Below, piece by piece: positions 33,954 to 42,340 of a stretch of DNA of 64,000 nucleotides. Origin of the DNA: Uliginosibacterium sp. 31-16 (lineage in GTDB: Bacteria; Pseudomonadota; Gammaproteobacteria; Burkholderiales; Rhodocyclaceae). Made by a program: the position numbers and the translations under genes. The stretch is taken from NCBI RefSeq assembly GCF_030730865.1, contig NZ_JAVALZ010000001.1, positions 868,001-932,000 of the forward strand, written 5' to 3'. Under the pieces are notes generated by a model. It saw nothing but the letters and a program-made list of their open reading frames with translations, did not search any database and was not told the DNA's origin. Numbering within the stretch: position 1 is the stretch's first letter; every line of letters starts with the position of its first letter.

Positions 33954-34005
33954 TGATCCCGAAAACCACCCTGCTCGTGTCGACAACCCAGCGGAGAAAA
34001 AACCA

Positions 34006-34434
34006 ATGACCACCATGACCGGGTCCTGCCTTTGCGGCGGGGTGAAGTACACATGCAACGCAACGCCGGTTATCACCGGCAATTGTCATTGCCGTGACTG
34101 CCAACGATCGTCGGGGAGCGCATACGCACCGACACTCTTTGTACCGGTCGAGGCGCTTTCAATACATGGAGAAGTCCGCTATTTCCAGAGCATCGGTGGC
34201 AGCGGATTCAAGGTGGACCGGGGTTTCTGCCCGAACTGCGGGTCGCCGCTGTTTGCCAAGGTGGAAGTCATGCCCGGGCTGATTTCCATACGTGCCGGCA
34301 CGCTGGATGACCCCTCTGCCTACGTGCCCAGTGCTGATCTGTTCGTCAGCCAGGCAGCACCCTGGGATCACATTCCGGATGGCGCGATGAAGTTTGACGG
34401 AATGCCTCCGCAATCTGCCTGTCGCCCGGATTGA
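34006..34434 (+). CDS. GFA/CENP-V family zinc protein
   Basis: A 142 aa protein of the glutathione-dependent formaldehyde-activating (GFA) fold. Cysteine pairs typical of the two zinc sites: GSCLCGGVKYTC, GNCHCRDCQRSSG and RGFCPNCGSPLF. The family includes S-hydroxymethylglutathione synthase but most members have unknown substrates. The start at 34006 has GCGGAGA upstream; longer frames overlap the promoter. First gene of a three-gene operon (36 bp and 18 bp spacers). Confidence 0.88.
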   Translation: MTTMTGSCLCGGVKYTCNATPVITGNCHCRDCQRSSGSAYAPTLFVPVEALSIHGEVRYFQSIGGSGFKVDRGFCPNCGSPLFAKVEVMPGLISIRAGTLDDPSAYVPSADLFVSQAAPWDHIPDGAMKFDGMPPQSACRPD

Positions 34435-34470
34435 GGTCCGGCGTCGATTTGTCCGCCTCGGGATATCTCC

Positions 34471-35346
34471 ATGAAACCGCAGCACGTCTATTTTGAAAGC
34501 AACGGGGCCGTACTCAGTGGTCTGCTGTATCAGCCTGAACGCGCGGGGCCCTGGCCTGCAGCCGTGGTGGCAGGCTCCTGGACCAGCGTCAAGGAGCAGA
34601 TGCCAGCCACGTATGCGCAGGCCCTGGCGAGCCTGGGATACGCCGCACTGTGCTTTGATTTTCGCGGCTGGGGGGCTTCCAGCGGCGAACCGCGCTATCT
34701 CGAGGACCCACAGCGAAAGATTGCCGATATTCATGCCGCACTTGGATTCATGAAAGCGCGTGCGGACATTGATACAGACAACATCGCGCTTCTTGGCATC
34801 TGCGCATCGGCCGGCTACATGACCCACGTGGCAGCCCAGAGCGATGTCCCGCATGCCTTGTGCCTGATTGCACCCTGGCTCCACGATCGCGGCATTGTTC
34901 TGGAAACGTATGGCGGCGAGGCGGGTGTCGAAGCCCTGATGAGCGCCGCACGCAATGCGGAAGCTTCTGATGGCGTCGTGATCGAAGCCGCCAGTGCAAG
35001 CAATCCCGGAGCCCTGATGTACCAGGTGCCGTACTACACGGAACCGGGCCGGGGCCTGATCCAGCAATACGACAATCTGTTCGATGTGCGCTCCTGGGCG
35101 CCATGGCTGTCATTCGACGGAATTGCCGCCGCAGAGGGGATCACCATACCAAGCTGCATCGTGCATTCAAAAGCCGCCGCCATCCCGCATGGAGTGACGC
35201 GCTTCGTCTCCCGATTGCCCCGGTTTGCGCAAGTCGCCTGGCTGGAGGACGTCAGTCAGTTCGACTTCTATGACCGCCCCGACGTAGTCGCCGAAGCAAC
35301 ACGAATGGTCGTCGCACATCTTGATGCGCACAGGCGCACATCCTGA
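34471..35346 (+). CDS. Alpha/beta hydrolase with cysteine-type nucleophile elbow
   Basis: A 291 aa hydrolase resembling the YcjY/dienelactone-hydrolase-like group: strand LCFDFRGWGASSGEP, elbow LLGICASAGYMTH. The elbow reads G-x-C-x-S instead of the usual G-x-S-x-G, so a cysteine is the likely nucleophile, as in dienelactone hydrolases. A probable acid and histidine lie in the C-terminal part (WLEDVSQFDFYD; AHLDAH). Substrate unknown; context with a GFA and an NTF2-like protein suggests detoxification or aromatic/aldehyde metabolism. Confidence 0.78.
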   Translation: MKPQHVYFESNGAVLSGLLYQPERAGPWPAAVVAGSWTSVKEQMPATYAQALASLGYAALCFDFRGWGASSGEPRYLEDPQRKIADIHAALGFMKARADIDTDNIALLGICASAGYMTHVAAQSDVPHALCLIAPWLHDRGIVLETYGGEAGVEALMSAARNAEASDGVVIEAASASNPGALMYQVPYYTEPGRGLIQQYDNLFDVRSWAPWLSFDGIAAAEGITIPSCIVHSKAAAIPHGVTRFVSRLPRFAQVAWLEDVSQFDFYDRPDVVAEATRMVVAHLDAHRRTS

Positions 35347-35364
35347 ACCACGGAGAATCTGAAC

Positions 35365-35862
35365 ATGTCTTCAATATCCGATCTGGGCGCAGAAAAGGAC
35401 CGCGCCATCCTGCACAAGACCGTCCGGGATTTTGGCGCTTTTGCAGACGATGGTGCCTTTGACCGTCTGGCCGCATTATTTGCTCCGCGCATAACGCTGG
35501 ACTACAGCAGTCTCACCGGACAGCCTGCCAGTACCCTGTCTTCGACTGAGTTGATGGCCCAATGGGCAAGCCTGTTGCCCGGATTTGACCTGACGTGCCA
35601 TGCCATCAACATTCCATCGGCCGACATCCGCGGTGTGCTGGCCACGGTCGAGGCTGCCGTCTGTGCCGATCACTTCATCGCCGATCAATGGTGGCAAGTA
35701 CAGGGCTGCTACGAATTCGTGTTTCACAAAATCGATGGTGCGTGGAAGATCGAAACCCTCCGGTTTCATCTGACCGGCGAATCAGGCTCCCGGGATGTAT
35801 TGGCCCTGGCCGTCGAAGCCGTATTGCGCCGCAAACCCCGTACGCAGATCGGCAAGGCCTGA
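35365..35862 (+). CDS. SnoaL/NTF2-like domain protein
   Basis: A 165 aa single-domain protein with the cone-shaped NTF2-like pattern: helix KDRAILHKTVRDFGAFADDGAFDRLAALFAPRITLDY, middle ATVEAAVCADHFIAD, and terminal sheet GCYEFVFHKIDGAWKIETLRFHL. Members are small isomerases, dehydratases or binding proteins. Third gene of the operon started at 34006; 18 bp after the hydrolase. Confidence 0.8.
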   Translation: MSSISDLGAEKDRAILHKTVRDFGAFADDGAFDRLAALFAPRITLDYSSLTGQPASTLSSTELMAQWASLLPGFDLTCHAINIPSADIRGVLATVEAAVCADHFIADQWWQVQGCYEFVFHKIDGAWKIETLRFHLTGESGSRDVLALAVEAVLRRKPRTQIGKA

Positions 35863-36312
35863 CTGCCTGCCAGGCACCTGGCCTGTCCGACGCATAGCTG
35901 GCACGCAAGCGCTGAACATTTCGCTGCTGCAATGCAGCTCATCACCCGCCTGACCCTGCCAAGGATGCCTCCCGTGTGGAAGCATCCGCGCCACGGCACC
36001 GCTGAAAATCCCTTGTCGATGCTTCCAGTCAAAGGGCCATCGCAGGCACGCGACTCAACTCGTGCAACTTGAATGGCTGATTCTGTACCCTGCTGCGCCC
36101 TGGGCGTCCTTGCAGCGCACCAGCGAGAATCTCACTTACCCCCACATGATCTGGCGTGACGCCTTCGCGCGTGCCTATCTGCACACGAACGACGCACCAA
36201 TCGCGAGCCTTCTCCAGACCAGCGTACGTCGCAGGACCACCACTGATCGTAATCTCACCACGCTGACGATTGCCCGCATGACGGGGGCGGAATTGAAACA
36301 GGAGCAGGCCAT
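35863..36312. other. Non-coding stretch without recognisable gene
   Basis: About 450 bp between the NTF2-like gene and the terminator of the NHL-repeat gene. Short frames exist on both strands (for example 36029-36367 minus) but none has family resemblance, a ribosome site and codon pattern together. A minor inverted repeat GGATGC/GCATCC flanks 35963-35988. I see no repeat-family copy here. Confidence 0.5.
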
Positions 36313-36344
36313 AAAAAAAGCAGCCCGGCCATGAGCCGGGCTGC
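36313..36344 (-). terminator. Rho-independent terminator after NHL-repeat gene
   Basis: On the minus strand GCAGCCCGGC (36344-36335) pairs with GCCGGGCTGC (36329-36320) and is followed by seven T residues. It ends the transcript of the poly-Ser NHL lipoprotein. Confidence 0.92.
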
Positions 36345-36383
36345 AAGAACACTCGTAGCACGTCCATGACGTGCCGGGAGTCG

Positions 36384-37445
36384 TCAGGAAGCAGGAGGAG
36401 TCAGAACCCGCAGCGCGGCGTTGTACGAATCGGCCACATAAACTTTACCAGTCGTAGCGTCGAAGTAGATGCCTAAGCTGTCCGCACCAAATCTGGCTGC
36501 CTGGCCCGCGCCGTTGACGAGGGCTCCGGTCGTCGCACTCCCCGCGATGATGGAAGCGGATCCGCCTCCGGCCGGGACCATCACGACCCGTCCACCGGAA
36601 GTGACAAACAACCGACCATCCGGCGCCATCGTCAGCGCAAGCGGTCGATCGATACCAGAGGCATAGGTCGTTACCACTCCGGCCGGTGTGATCTTGCGGA
36701 CGGCATTGTTTTTGTAGTCCGCCACATACAGGTTGTCCTGCGCATCGACCGTAATCCCGGAGGGAACATTGAAGCTCGCCGCCTTACCTGTACCATCCGT
36801 GCTGCCCTCCGCGCCCGAACCCGCAAAGGTACTGGTCGTGGTGCTGGTGTCCAGCTTGCGGATGGTACGGGCACCCGCGTCCGTAATGAAAGCATTCCCC
36901 TTGGAATCGTAGACGAGACCGCGGGGTGCAACAAAACGCGCCGCCGTCCCGACGCCATCCGACGTGCCACTGTTTCCGTCGCCTGCCAGAAGCATCGTGC
37001 TGCCGGTGGTGGACACACTCCAGATGGACCGCCCGGTCTCGTCAACCACGGTGAGGCGTCCTGAGAGCGGTTCCAATGCAACGCTGGTCGGGCCTTTGAG
37101 AACGCCTGCTGCGACCAGCGCGTTCGAACCACCGCTCACCGGGAGTTTGTCAATTCCGGGCCCCTGCCCCATCGCCCCCATCGCGACGTAGAAGTTGCCG
37201 GACGCATCACGCGCAAGCCCCATGGGGAAATAACTACCGCCCCAGTTGTAATGGGTTGCAACGGTGTAAGCGGGACCGGCAGCGAGGCCGCCCGACGAAC
37301 TGCTTGAACTGCTGGAACTGCTTGTGCCGCCAGAGCCCGACGATGAACCCGAGCCTGAATCGCCGTCCGAGCCGCCACCGCAGGCAGCAAGCCCCCCGGC
37401 CATGAGCAGAGCGGTCAGCCATGTTGTGATACGTCGTGCGTACAT
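36384..37445 (-). CDS. Poly-Ser lipoprotein with NHL-repeat beta-propeller
   Basis: A 353 aa lipoprotein: lipobox L19-A-A-C22, Gly/Ser linker to about residue 53, then NHL-type repeats (FPMGLARDASGNFYVAMG, VAPRGLVYDSKGNAFITDAG, VPSGITVDAQDNLYVADYKN, LGIYFDATTGKVYVADSYN). Such propellers bind proteins or carbohydrates, and some have lyase activity. Linker identical in style to the GH5, CE12-like and GH128-like lipoproteins, suggesting a shared surface location. Shine-Dalgarno AAGGAGA at good distance from 37445. Confidence 0.8.
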   Translation of the reverse strand: MYARRITTWLTALLMAGGLAACGGGSDGDSGSGSSSGSGGTSSSSSSSSSSGGLAAGPAYTVATHYNWGGSYFPMGLARDASGNFYVAMGAMGQGPGIDKLPVSGGSNALVAAGVLKGPTSVALEPLSGRLTVVDETGRSIWSVSTTGSTMLLAGDGNSGTSDGVGTAARFVAPRGLVYDSKGNAFITDAGARTIRKLDTSTTTSTFAGSGAEGSTDGTGKAASFNVPSGITVDAQDNLYVADYKNNAVRKITPAGVVTTYASGIDRPLALTMAPDGRLFVTSGGRVVMVPAGGGSASIIAGSATTGALVNGAGQAARFGADSLGIYFDATTGKVYVADSYNAALRVLTPPAS

Positions 37446-37510
37446 CTGTTTCTCCTTGCTTTGATACCTGATGTGAAGGGGTAAGTTCGCCCGCCAGATG
37501 CGGGCCTGGA

Positions 37511-38560
37511 TCAGCGTGCTGCAGCCAGCTTGTCGCAGCTGATTTCGAAGGTTTTGGTGATCTCGCTGGTGATCGACTGGTTGGCCCAGCGATTGACATT
37601 GACGATGGCCGCCATGCACTTGCCACTGGTCTTGTAGAGCCCAAGTGCCGAGGTGTAGTGCTTCTCCAGTTGCCCCAGCGCAGTGCGGTTCTCCCACCAC
37701 ACATCGCCAGTGAGGAAAAATTTGTCGAACCGAGTACCGGAGGCTTTGGTGGCGGACTCGGCCGCCTTTTTTTCGGCGGCCACATCGACGATCGCGCCAC
37801 GCGTGGGAATGGTGTTGAAGGATGGATCGCCGGCCGCCTGACGCGCCTTGAAGGCATCAAGCTGGGCCTTGTACTTCGTCACCCCGCCTTCAACATTCGC
37901 CGTCAGCGGGGCGCGCGCCAGAATGGTCGTGGTGAAGGCATTCATGTCCCGCGTATAGATGCGGAACTCCTGCGGCCAGGTGCCTGCACGGCCACCGCCC
38001 ACCAGACGGAGCCAGCCATCCACTGAGAGCGGTCGCAACTCGCCGGGAGCCATTTCGATGACGATTTCGCTTGCCTTGAGTTCGGCATCCGTCGGCAGGA
38101 AGTTGTTGTAAATGACGGCGGCAAGCTCGTCCGGCTGATCCGGCGGCACAATCTGGATACCGATTGCCTTGCGATTGGCGTATTCGCTCGTTCCCGTCAG
38201 ATTCCAGGTAAAGACGTAGCTTTCGACCGGTCTGGGCAGCTTGAGGTAGAGGTAGACCGGATCACCGTCACGTGCACTGCTGATGCGATGTGCCCGGGCG
38301 TCGGCCAGCGACTTGGGTCTGACACTGGAAATGACCAGCTCGGCCCCGGGCAGCTGGGCAACGTTGGCATCTGCAGCGCCATCCGCCCCCGCCCCCTTTG
38401 CAACAGCATCTGCGCTGTCCGGCGCGGCTTGCCGCAGTGCGCCCTGCGCGCCCGAGCGCAAGGCATCTCCCATCTTGTCGAGAAAGCCGGCAGCGTTTGC
38501 CGGCGCGAGCATGTTGCATGACGCGAGCGCGATCAATGCGGCCCATTTTGCTGGATGCAT
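37511..38560 (-). CDS. Secreted protein of unknown function
   Basis: A 349 aa protein with a signal peptide (about residues 1-23, ending MLAPANA). Then a low-complexity Ala/Gly region (about 25-70) and a beta-rich part (GDPVYLYLKLPRPVESYVFTWNLTGTSEYANRKAIGIQ; TWPQEFRIYTRDMN). Two cysteines near the C-terminus (GKCMAAIV, EISCDKL) could bond. I do not recognise a family. The start at 38560 (ATG with AGGA upstream) is favoured over a TTG nine codons earlier. 65 bp upstream of the NHL lipoprotein gene on the same strand, so possibly co-transcribed. Confidence 0.6.
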   Translation of the reverse strand: MHPAKWAALIALASCNMLAPANAAGFLDKMGDALRSGAQGALRQAAPDSADAVAKGAGADGAADANVAQLPGAELVISSVRPKSLADARAHRISSARDGDPVYLYLKLPRPVESYVFTWNLTGTSEYANRKAIGIQIVPPDQPDELAAVIYNNFLPTDAELKASEIVIEMAPGELRPLSVDGWLRLVGGGRAGTWPQEFRIYTRDMNAFTTTILARAPLTANVEGGVTKYKAQLDAFKARQAAGDPSFNTIPTRGAIVDVAAEKKAAESATKASGTRFDKFFLTGDVWWENRTALGQLEKHYTSALGLYKTSGKCMAAIVNVNRWANQSITSEITKTFEISCDKLAAAR

Positions 38561-38859
38561 TTCTGATAGTCCTGAATTGCTGATCAAGGTGTGCGTTGCC
38601 CTTGCGTCGCACGGGACGGACTATCTCAAAGGACCGGATCGACTCGCTTCCACAATCCTCCGGGGATGTACATAAAACGCCGGCTGATTTTTTTATGCTT
38701 GAGCCGCTGGAAGCGCACGGGGCTGCGCCTCCGGTCATCCGGATTGGCAACGACAACAATATGATGTGCTGCCGGGAAGGAGAGCCCGTAGCTTCATCGG
38801 GCGCCGCTTCCGGGTATCGGCTCGCAGCGCCGCAGCGGACGGGCATGCGCGGGCAAGAT

Positions 38860-38894
38860 GCCCGGAGAAGACCGCTGGACGCGGCTCTTCAGGC
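38860..38894. repeat. REP-like palindrome upstream of GH128-like gene stop
   Basis: GCCCGGAGA...TCTTCAGGC with inner CCGC (38872-38875)/GCGG (38881-38884). Outer arms pair with two mismatches. It lies in the 362 bp gap 38561-38922, which otherwise contains no gene or clear promoter that I can support. Confidence 0.65.
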
Positions 38895-38922
38895 ACCCCG
38901 TGGCACTTTCGCCACGCGCCTC

Positions 38923-39906
38923 TCAGCGCCAGGGTAGCGACAGGTAATACGCCCCGAGCTCGGTCAGCTGGCCTTTGGCGCCCAGCAAACTGGTGAAATG
39001 CGGATCACTGCTCCAGCGGCCGGTGAACCAGGCGTAGCGGAAAACATCGCTGCGGCTTTCGCAGGTGGCAACCATGTCGCTCATTTGCGCCTTCTGCTTG
39101 GCCAGCGTATCAATCTGGGCGCCATCCTGCTGACTGTGCCAGTTGGCGAATTCGGTGACCCAGAAAGGCTTGCCGTATTTGGCAAGGCGATCCAGCTGAG
39201 CACCCAGACCATAGTCATACCAGTGGAAGGCGAGATAGTCGATCTGCGGCTCGCGGTTGGCGTTTGCGCTGCGATACGCTGCATGGAAGGCGTCAAGCCA
39301 CACGACCGGATCGGAATACCCGGCCATCGTGCCCCAGGTCATGGCAGGCCCGACAATTTTGACGCCGGTGTGCGCGGCAATGGCCTCGTATCTGGGCCAG
39401 ATGGCGGCAGCCTGGCTGGGCGTCAGGTTGGCCTGATCGACCAGATTCGGCTCGTTCATCACCAGCAGGTACTTGATCTGCGGATTGGCAGCGAGAAATG
39501 TCTCGACGGCGGTGGCATCGAAATTGCCGTTCCACAGCATCGGATAGAAATCCATCGCATATTTGCTGCGCACATCCGCAGGCAGGCTGGTGTTCGGCTT
39601 CGGGCTCCAGTTGTACCACCAGCTTACGCCCGGCGACAGTACGGCCAGGTCTTCAACACTCGCCAGATCATAGGCAATACCGCGCTTGCTACTCTTTGCC
39701 GTTTGCCCGCCACTGCTTGAACCCGAACTGGAAGAACCCGAGCTTGAGCCGGATGAACTGGAACCCGAACCGGAACTGGAGCTTGACGAACTGCCGGAAG
39801 CACCGACCCCTGTATCAGAGGTGCCGGATGAGCCTGCTCCGCCGCCACAGGCGCACAGCAACAGACTCAGAAGCAGAGGGACGAATAAACGGCGCAGGGT
39901 GAACAT
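38923..39906 (-). CDS. Poly-Ser lipoprotein with GH128-like glycoside hydrolase domain
   Basis: A 327 aa lipoprotein: lipobox L-C-A-C20, Ser/Gly linker to about residue 68, then a TIM-barrel-like domain starting KRGIAYDLASVEDLAVLSPGVSWWYNWSP. The catalytic pair is probably E152 in VMNEPNL and E252 in WVTEFANWHS. The WWYNWS and VMNEPN pattern is that of GH128/Asl1-like enzymes, which hydrolyse beta-1,3-glucans. Start at 39906 chosen for GGAGA five bases upstream and a proper signal peptide. Confidence 0.82.
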   Translation of the reverse strand: MFTLRRLFVPLLLSLLLCACGGGAGSSGTSDTGVGASGSSSSSSSGSGSSSSGSSSGSSSSGSSSGGQTAKSSKRGIAYDLASVEDLAVLSPGVSWWYNWSPKPNTSLPADVRSKYAMDFYPMLWNGNFDATAVETFLAANPQIKYLLVMNEPNLVDQANLTPSQAAAIWPRYEAIAAHTGVKIVGPAMTWGTMAGYSDPVVWLDAFHAAYRSANANREPQIDYLAFHWYDYGLGAQLDRLAKYGKPFWVTEFANWHSQQDGAQIDTLAKQKAQMSDMVATCESRSDVFRYAWFTGRWSSDPHFTSLLGAKGQLTELGAYYLSLPWR

Positions 39907-40189
39907 GAAATCTCCGGGATCAGCACACAGCGCATCTGCCATGCGGTCAGCCGGCGATGCGTGTCTGTACGGGTTGCCTCAACTGGCGACAGCCCGTTTT
40001 GAAAGTGGCCCTGATTCTTTCACGCCCTTTTGCCGATCATCGAACCGGCCCGCCGGATGGATGAACCGGGCGCATGAGCTGTACTCCGGCAGTGCAATAC
40101 GCTCCTGCAAACTGCAACACGCCTCACCATGCTGCTAAGCTTCGCAGACGGTATCAAAACAATCTTGAATTCCCAGACAGGAGAGCCCC

Positions 40190-40693
40190 ATGAACATTTC
40201 GATGCATGCCGCCAGCGCCCCGCGTTTCGTTGCCCAGCTGAAGGCATTGGATGCGATTCTCGGCAAGGCCGAAGCGCACACGACGGCAAGGAAGATCGAC
40301 CCCTCCGAATTGCTGACTGCGCGCCTGTATCCGGACATGTTTGCTTTCACACGCCAGGTGCAGATCGCCTGCGATTTCGCCAAGGGCACGGTGGCACGGC
40401 TGGCGGGCGTGGAGGTGCCGGGCTATACGGATACCGAGCAGAGCTTCATCGAACTGCACGCGCGCATTGCGAAGACCATCGCCTTTGTCGAATCCATTCC
40501 GGCCGCGTCGATTGATGGTTCGGAGGGGCGCGACATCACGCTCAAGGCCGGCCAGCGCGAACTGAGCTTCAAGGGCCTGGATTACCTCACCGCCTACGCC
40601 TTGCCGAATTTCTATTTCCACGTGACGACGGCCTACAACATCCTGCGTCACAACGGGGTGGAGATCGGCAAACGGGATTACCTCGGCGCCTGA
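40190..40693 (+). CDS. DUF1993 family protein
   Basis: A 167 aa protein matching the DUF1993 pattern: LYPDMFAFTRQVQIACDFAKGTVARLAGVEVP, SFIELHARIAKTIAFVESI, and ALPNFYFHVTTAYNILRHNGVEIGKRDYLG at the C-terminus. The fold resembles DinB-like four-helix bundles; function unknown. Its 3' end overlaps the convergent cadR gene by 16 bp. Confidence 0.82.
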   Translation: MNISMHAASAPRFVAQLKALDAILGKAEAHTTARKIDPSELLTARLYPDMFAFTRQVQIACDFAKGTVARLAGVEVPGYTDTEQSFIELHARIAKTIAFVESIPAASIDGSEGRDITLKAGQRELSFKGLDYLTAYALPNFYFHVTTAYNILRHNGVEIGKRDYLGA

Positions 40694-41169
40694 TCTGCTG
40701 GTGTGCATGGCCCGGCGGCCGGGGTTCCGGTGCCGGGCGCATGGCAGGCGCAGGCTTCGCCATGCGCTGCCGAAATCAGCTCATGCAGGATGCCGCAGTC
40801 ACCCGCCACGTGGTGCTGCACGCAACGGCTGCGCAGCACGGTGAGCTGCCGTTCGAGTGCCTGCATGCTGGTCAGCCGGGCGCGCACGCGCGCGAGCTGG
40901 GCGTCGATCAGCTCGTTGATGTCGCCACAATCCGCCTCAGGGCGCTGCAGGAAATCAAGCAGCCGGCGGATGTCAGCCAGCGACATGTCCAGCGCGCGGC
41001 AATGCCGGATGAAGGACAGCTGCTCCAGATGCGCCGCGCCGTAAGCGCGATAGCCATTGGGCTGGCGCGCCGGGGGCGGCAGCAGGCCGCTCTTCTCGTA
41101 GTACCGGATGGTTTCGACATCGATCCCGGTGGCCCGGGCCAGTTCGCCGATACGCCAGACAGTGTTCAT
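40678..41169 (-). CDS. cadR: Cd(II)/Pb(II)-responsive MerR-family regulator CadR/PbrR-like
   Basis: A 163 aa MerR-type activator. HTH RIGELARATGIDVETIRYYEKSGLLPPP, long dimerisation helix, and the metal-site cysteines C81 (EADCGD), C116 (RSRCVQHH) and C125 (GDCGIL), the pattern of CadR/PbrR proteins; the C-terminus adds CACH and another cysteine. Divergent from a CDF exporter, with a canonical MerR palindrome between them. The start at 41169 has GAGGAG six bases upstream; an ATG seven codons earlier lacks a ribosome site. Confidence 0.92.
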   Translation of the reverse strand: MNTVWRIGELARATGIDVETIRYYEKSGLLPPPARQPNGYRAYGAAHLEQLSFIRHCRALDMSLADIRRLLDFLQRPEADCGDINELIDAQLARVRARLTSMQALERQLTVLRSRCVQHHVAGDCGILHELISAAHGEACACHAPGTGTPAAGPCTPADQAPR

Positions 41170-41204
41170 GTTCCGCTCCTCGTCAGACATCTGATCTTAG
41201 ACGC

Positions 41205-41235
41205 TTGACCCTGGAGTGACTACAGGGTGTTGAAT
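41205..41235 (+). promoter_or_regulatory. MerR-type promoter and operator for CDF exporter
   Basis: The -35 TTGACC (41205-41210) and -10 TTGAAT (41230-41235) are separated by 19 bp, the overlong spacer that MerR proteins correct by DNA twisting. Between them lies the dyad ACCCTG (41208-41213)/CAGGGT (41223-41228). The sequence agrees with known CadR/PbrR operators of ACCCT...AGGGT type. Confidence 0.85.
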
Positions 41236-41263
41236 GAAAACTCACCCCAAGAGGAGATTGATC

Positions 41264-41881
41264 ATGTCTGGCTGCTGCGGCACTTCCACCTGTTCCTCCC
41301 ACGCGACGCTGAGCCCGCGTTTTCGCAAGGCGCTGTGGATTGCGCTGTGGGTGAACGCCGCGATGTTCGGCGTGGAGATCGTCGGCGGGATCAGCTCCGG
41401 CTCGGTCTCGCTGTGGGCAGATGCGGTCGACTTTGCCGGCGATGCCGCGAATTACGCCCTGTCGCTCGCGGTCCTCTCGATGGGGCTGATCTGGCGCGCT
41501 CGCGCCGCCTGGCTGAAGGGGCTGACGATGACCGCGTTCGGCGTCTTCGTGCTGCTGCGCACGGGCTGGGCTGCCTGGCAGGGCGTTCCACCGGAACCGC
41601 TGACCATGGGCGTGATCGGCTTCGTCGCGCTGGCGGCCAATGCCGGCGTGGCCGTATTGCTGTACGCCTTCCGCGAGGGCGATGCGAACATGCGCTCGGT
41701 GTGGCTGTGCAGCCGCAACGATGCCATCGGCAATGTGGCCGTCATGCTCGCGGCGGCAGGCGTGCTGGGCACCGGCAGCGGCCTGCCCGACGTGGCGGTG
41801 GCGCTGATCATGGCCGGGCTGGCCTTGTCTTCCGGCATCGCCGTGCTGCGTCAGGCGCAGCAGGAGCTTGCAGTGGCCTGA
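41264..41881 (+). CDS. Short CDF-family cation efflux protein
   Basis: A 205 aa inner-membrane exporter with about six helices. The metal site in the second and fifth helices appears as SLWADAVDFAGDAANY (DxxxD form) and LCSRNDAIGNVAVMLAA (NDxxxN form). The N-terminus has a Cys/His-rich start (MSGCCGTSTCSSH) that could bind metal. The C-terminal cytoplasmic domain of most CDF proteins is missing, a recognised short form. Driven by the CadR promoter, so Cd/Zn/Pb export is likely. SD GGAGA. Confidence 0.87.
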   Translation: MSGCCGTSTCSSHATLSPRFRKALWIALWVNAAMFGVEIVGGISSGSVSLWADAVDFAGDAANYALSLAVLSMGLIWRARAAWLKGLTMTAFGVFVLLRTGWAAWQGVPPEPLTMGVIGFVALAANAGVAVLLYAFREGDANMRSVWLCSRNDAIGNVAVMLAAAGVLGTGSGLPDVAVALIMAGLALSSGIAVLRQAQQELAVA

Positions 41882-41961
41882 GCCGCCGGGAGCCCGCCGG
41901 TGCATTGACGCCTCGCGAGCCCTGCCGGATCATTCGGAATCCTTTGGACAGCGCCCTCATC

Positions 41962-42330
41962 ATGCCCCACCGCAAGACTCCCGATTCCAGCCGGCTCGAT
42001 CAGATCGTGGCCGGTGCACGCCAGACAGCCGCCCAGCGCGAGGCGGGCTACCGCGAACGCGCCCTGAAGATCTACCCGTGGATCTGCGGCCGCTGCCGGC
42101 GCGAATTCACCCAGGTCAACCTGCGCGAGCTGACGGTGCATCACCGCGACCACAACCACGACAACAACCCGTCCGATGGCAGCAACTGGGAACTGCTGTG
42201 CGTGTATTGCCACGACAACGAGCACTCCCGCTACCTCGAAGCAGATGCCGGCGGCAGCAGCGATGCGGGCAGCCTGGCGGCAGCGACGCACAATCCCTTC
42301 GCGGCGCTGAAGGGCATGCTCAAGAAGTAG
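41962..42330 (+). CDS. HNH nuclease family protein (YajD-like)
   Basis: A 122 aa protein. Zinc ribbon plus HNH core: C-x2-C in WICGRCRREFTQ, HHRDHNHDNNPSDGSNWELL, and C-x2-C in LCVYCHDNEHSRY, the order found in YajD-like HNH proteins. The C-terminal tail is variable. Probably a DNA endonuclease of unknown role. Downstream of the CDF gene by 80 bp. Confidence 0.85.
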   Translation: MPHRKTPDSSRLDQIVAGARQTAAQREAGYRERALKIYPWICGRCRREFTQVNLRELTVHHRDHNHDNNPSDGSNWELLCVYCHDNEHSRYLEADAGGSSDAGSLAAATHNPFAALKGMLKK

Positions 42331-42340
42331 CCATGACCCG

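Noticed and set aside
36029-36367. Short minus-strand frame before the NHL gene terminator
   Set aside because: It runs through the terminator hairpin and lacks family resemblance; no convincing ribosome site.
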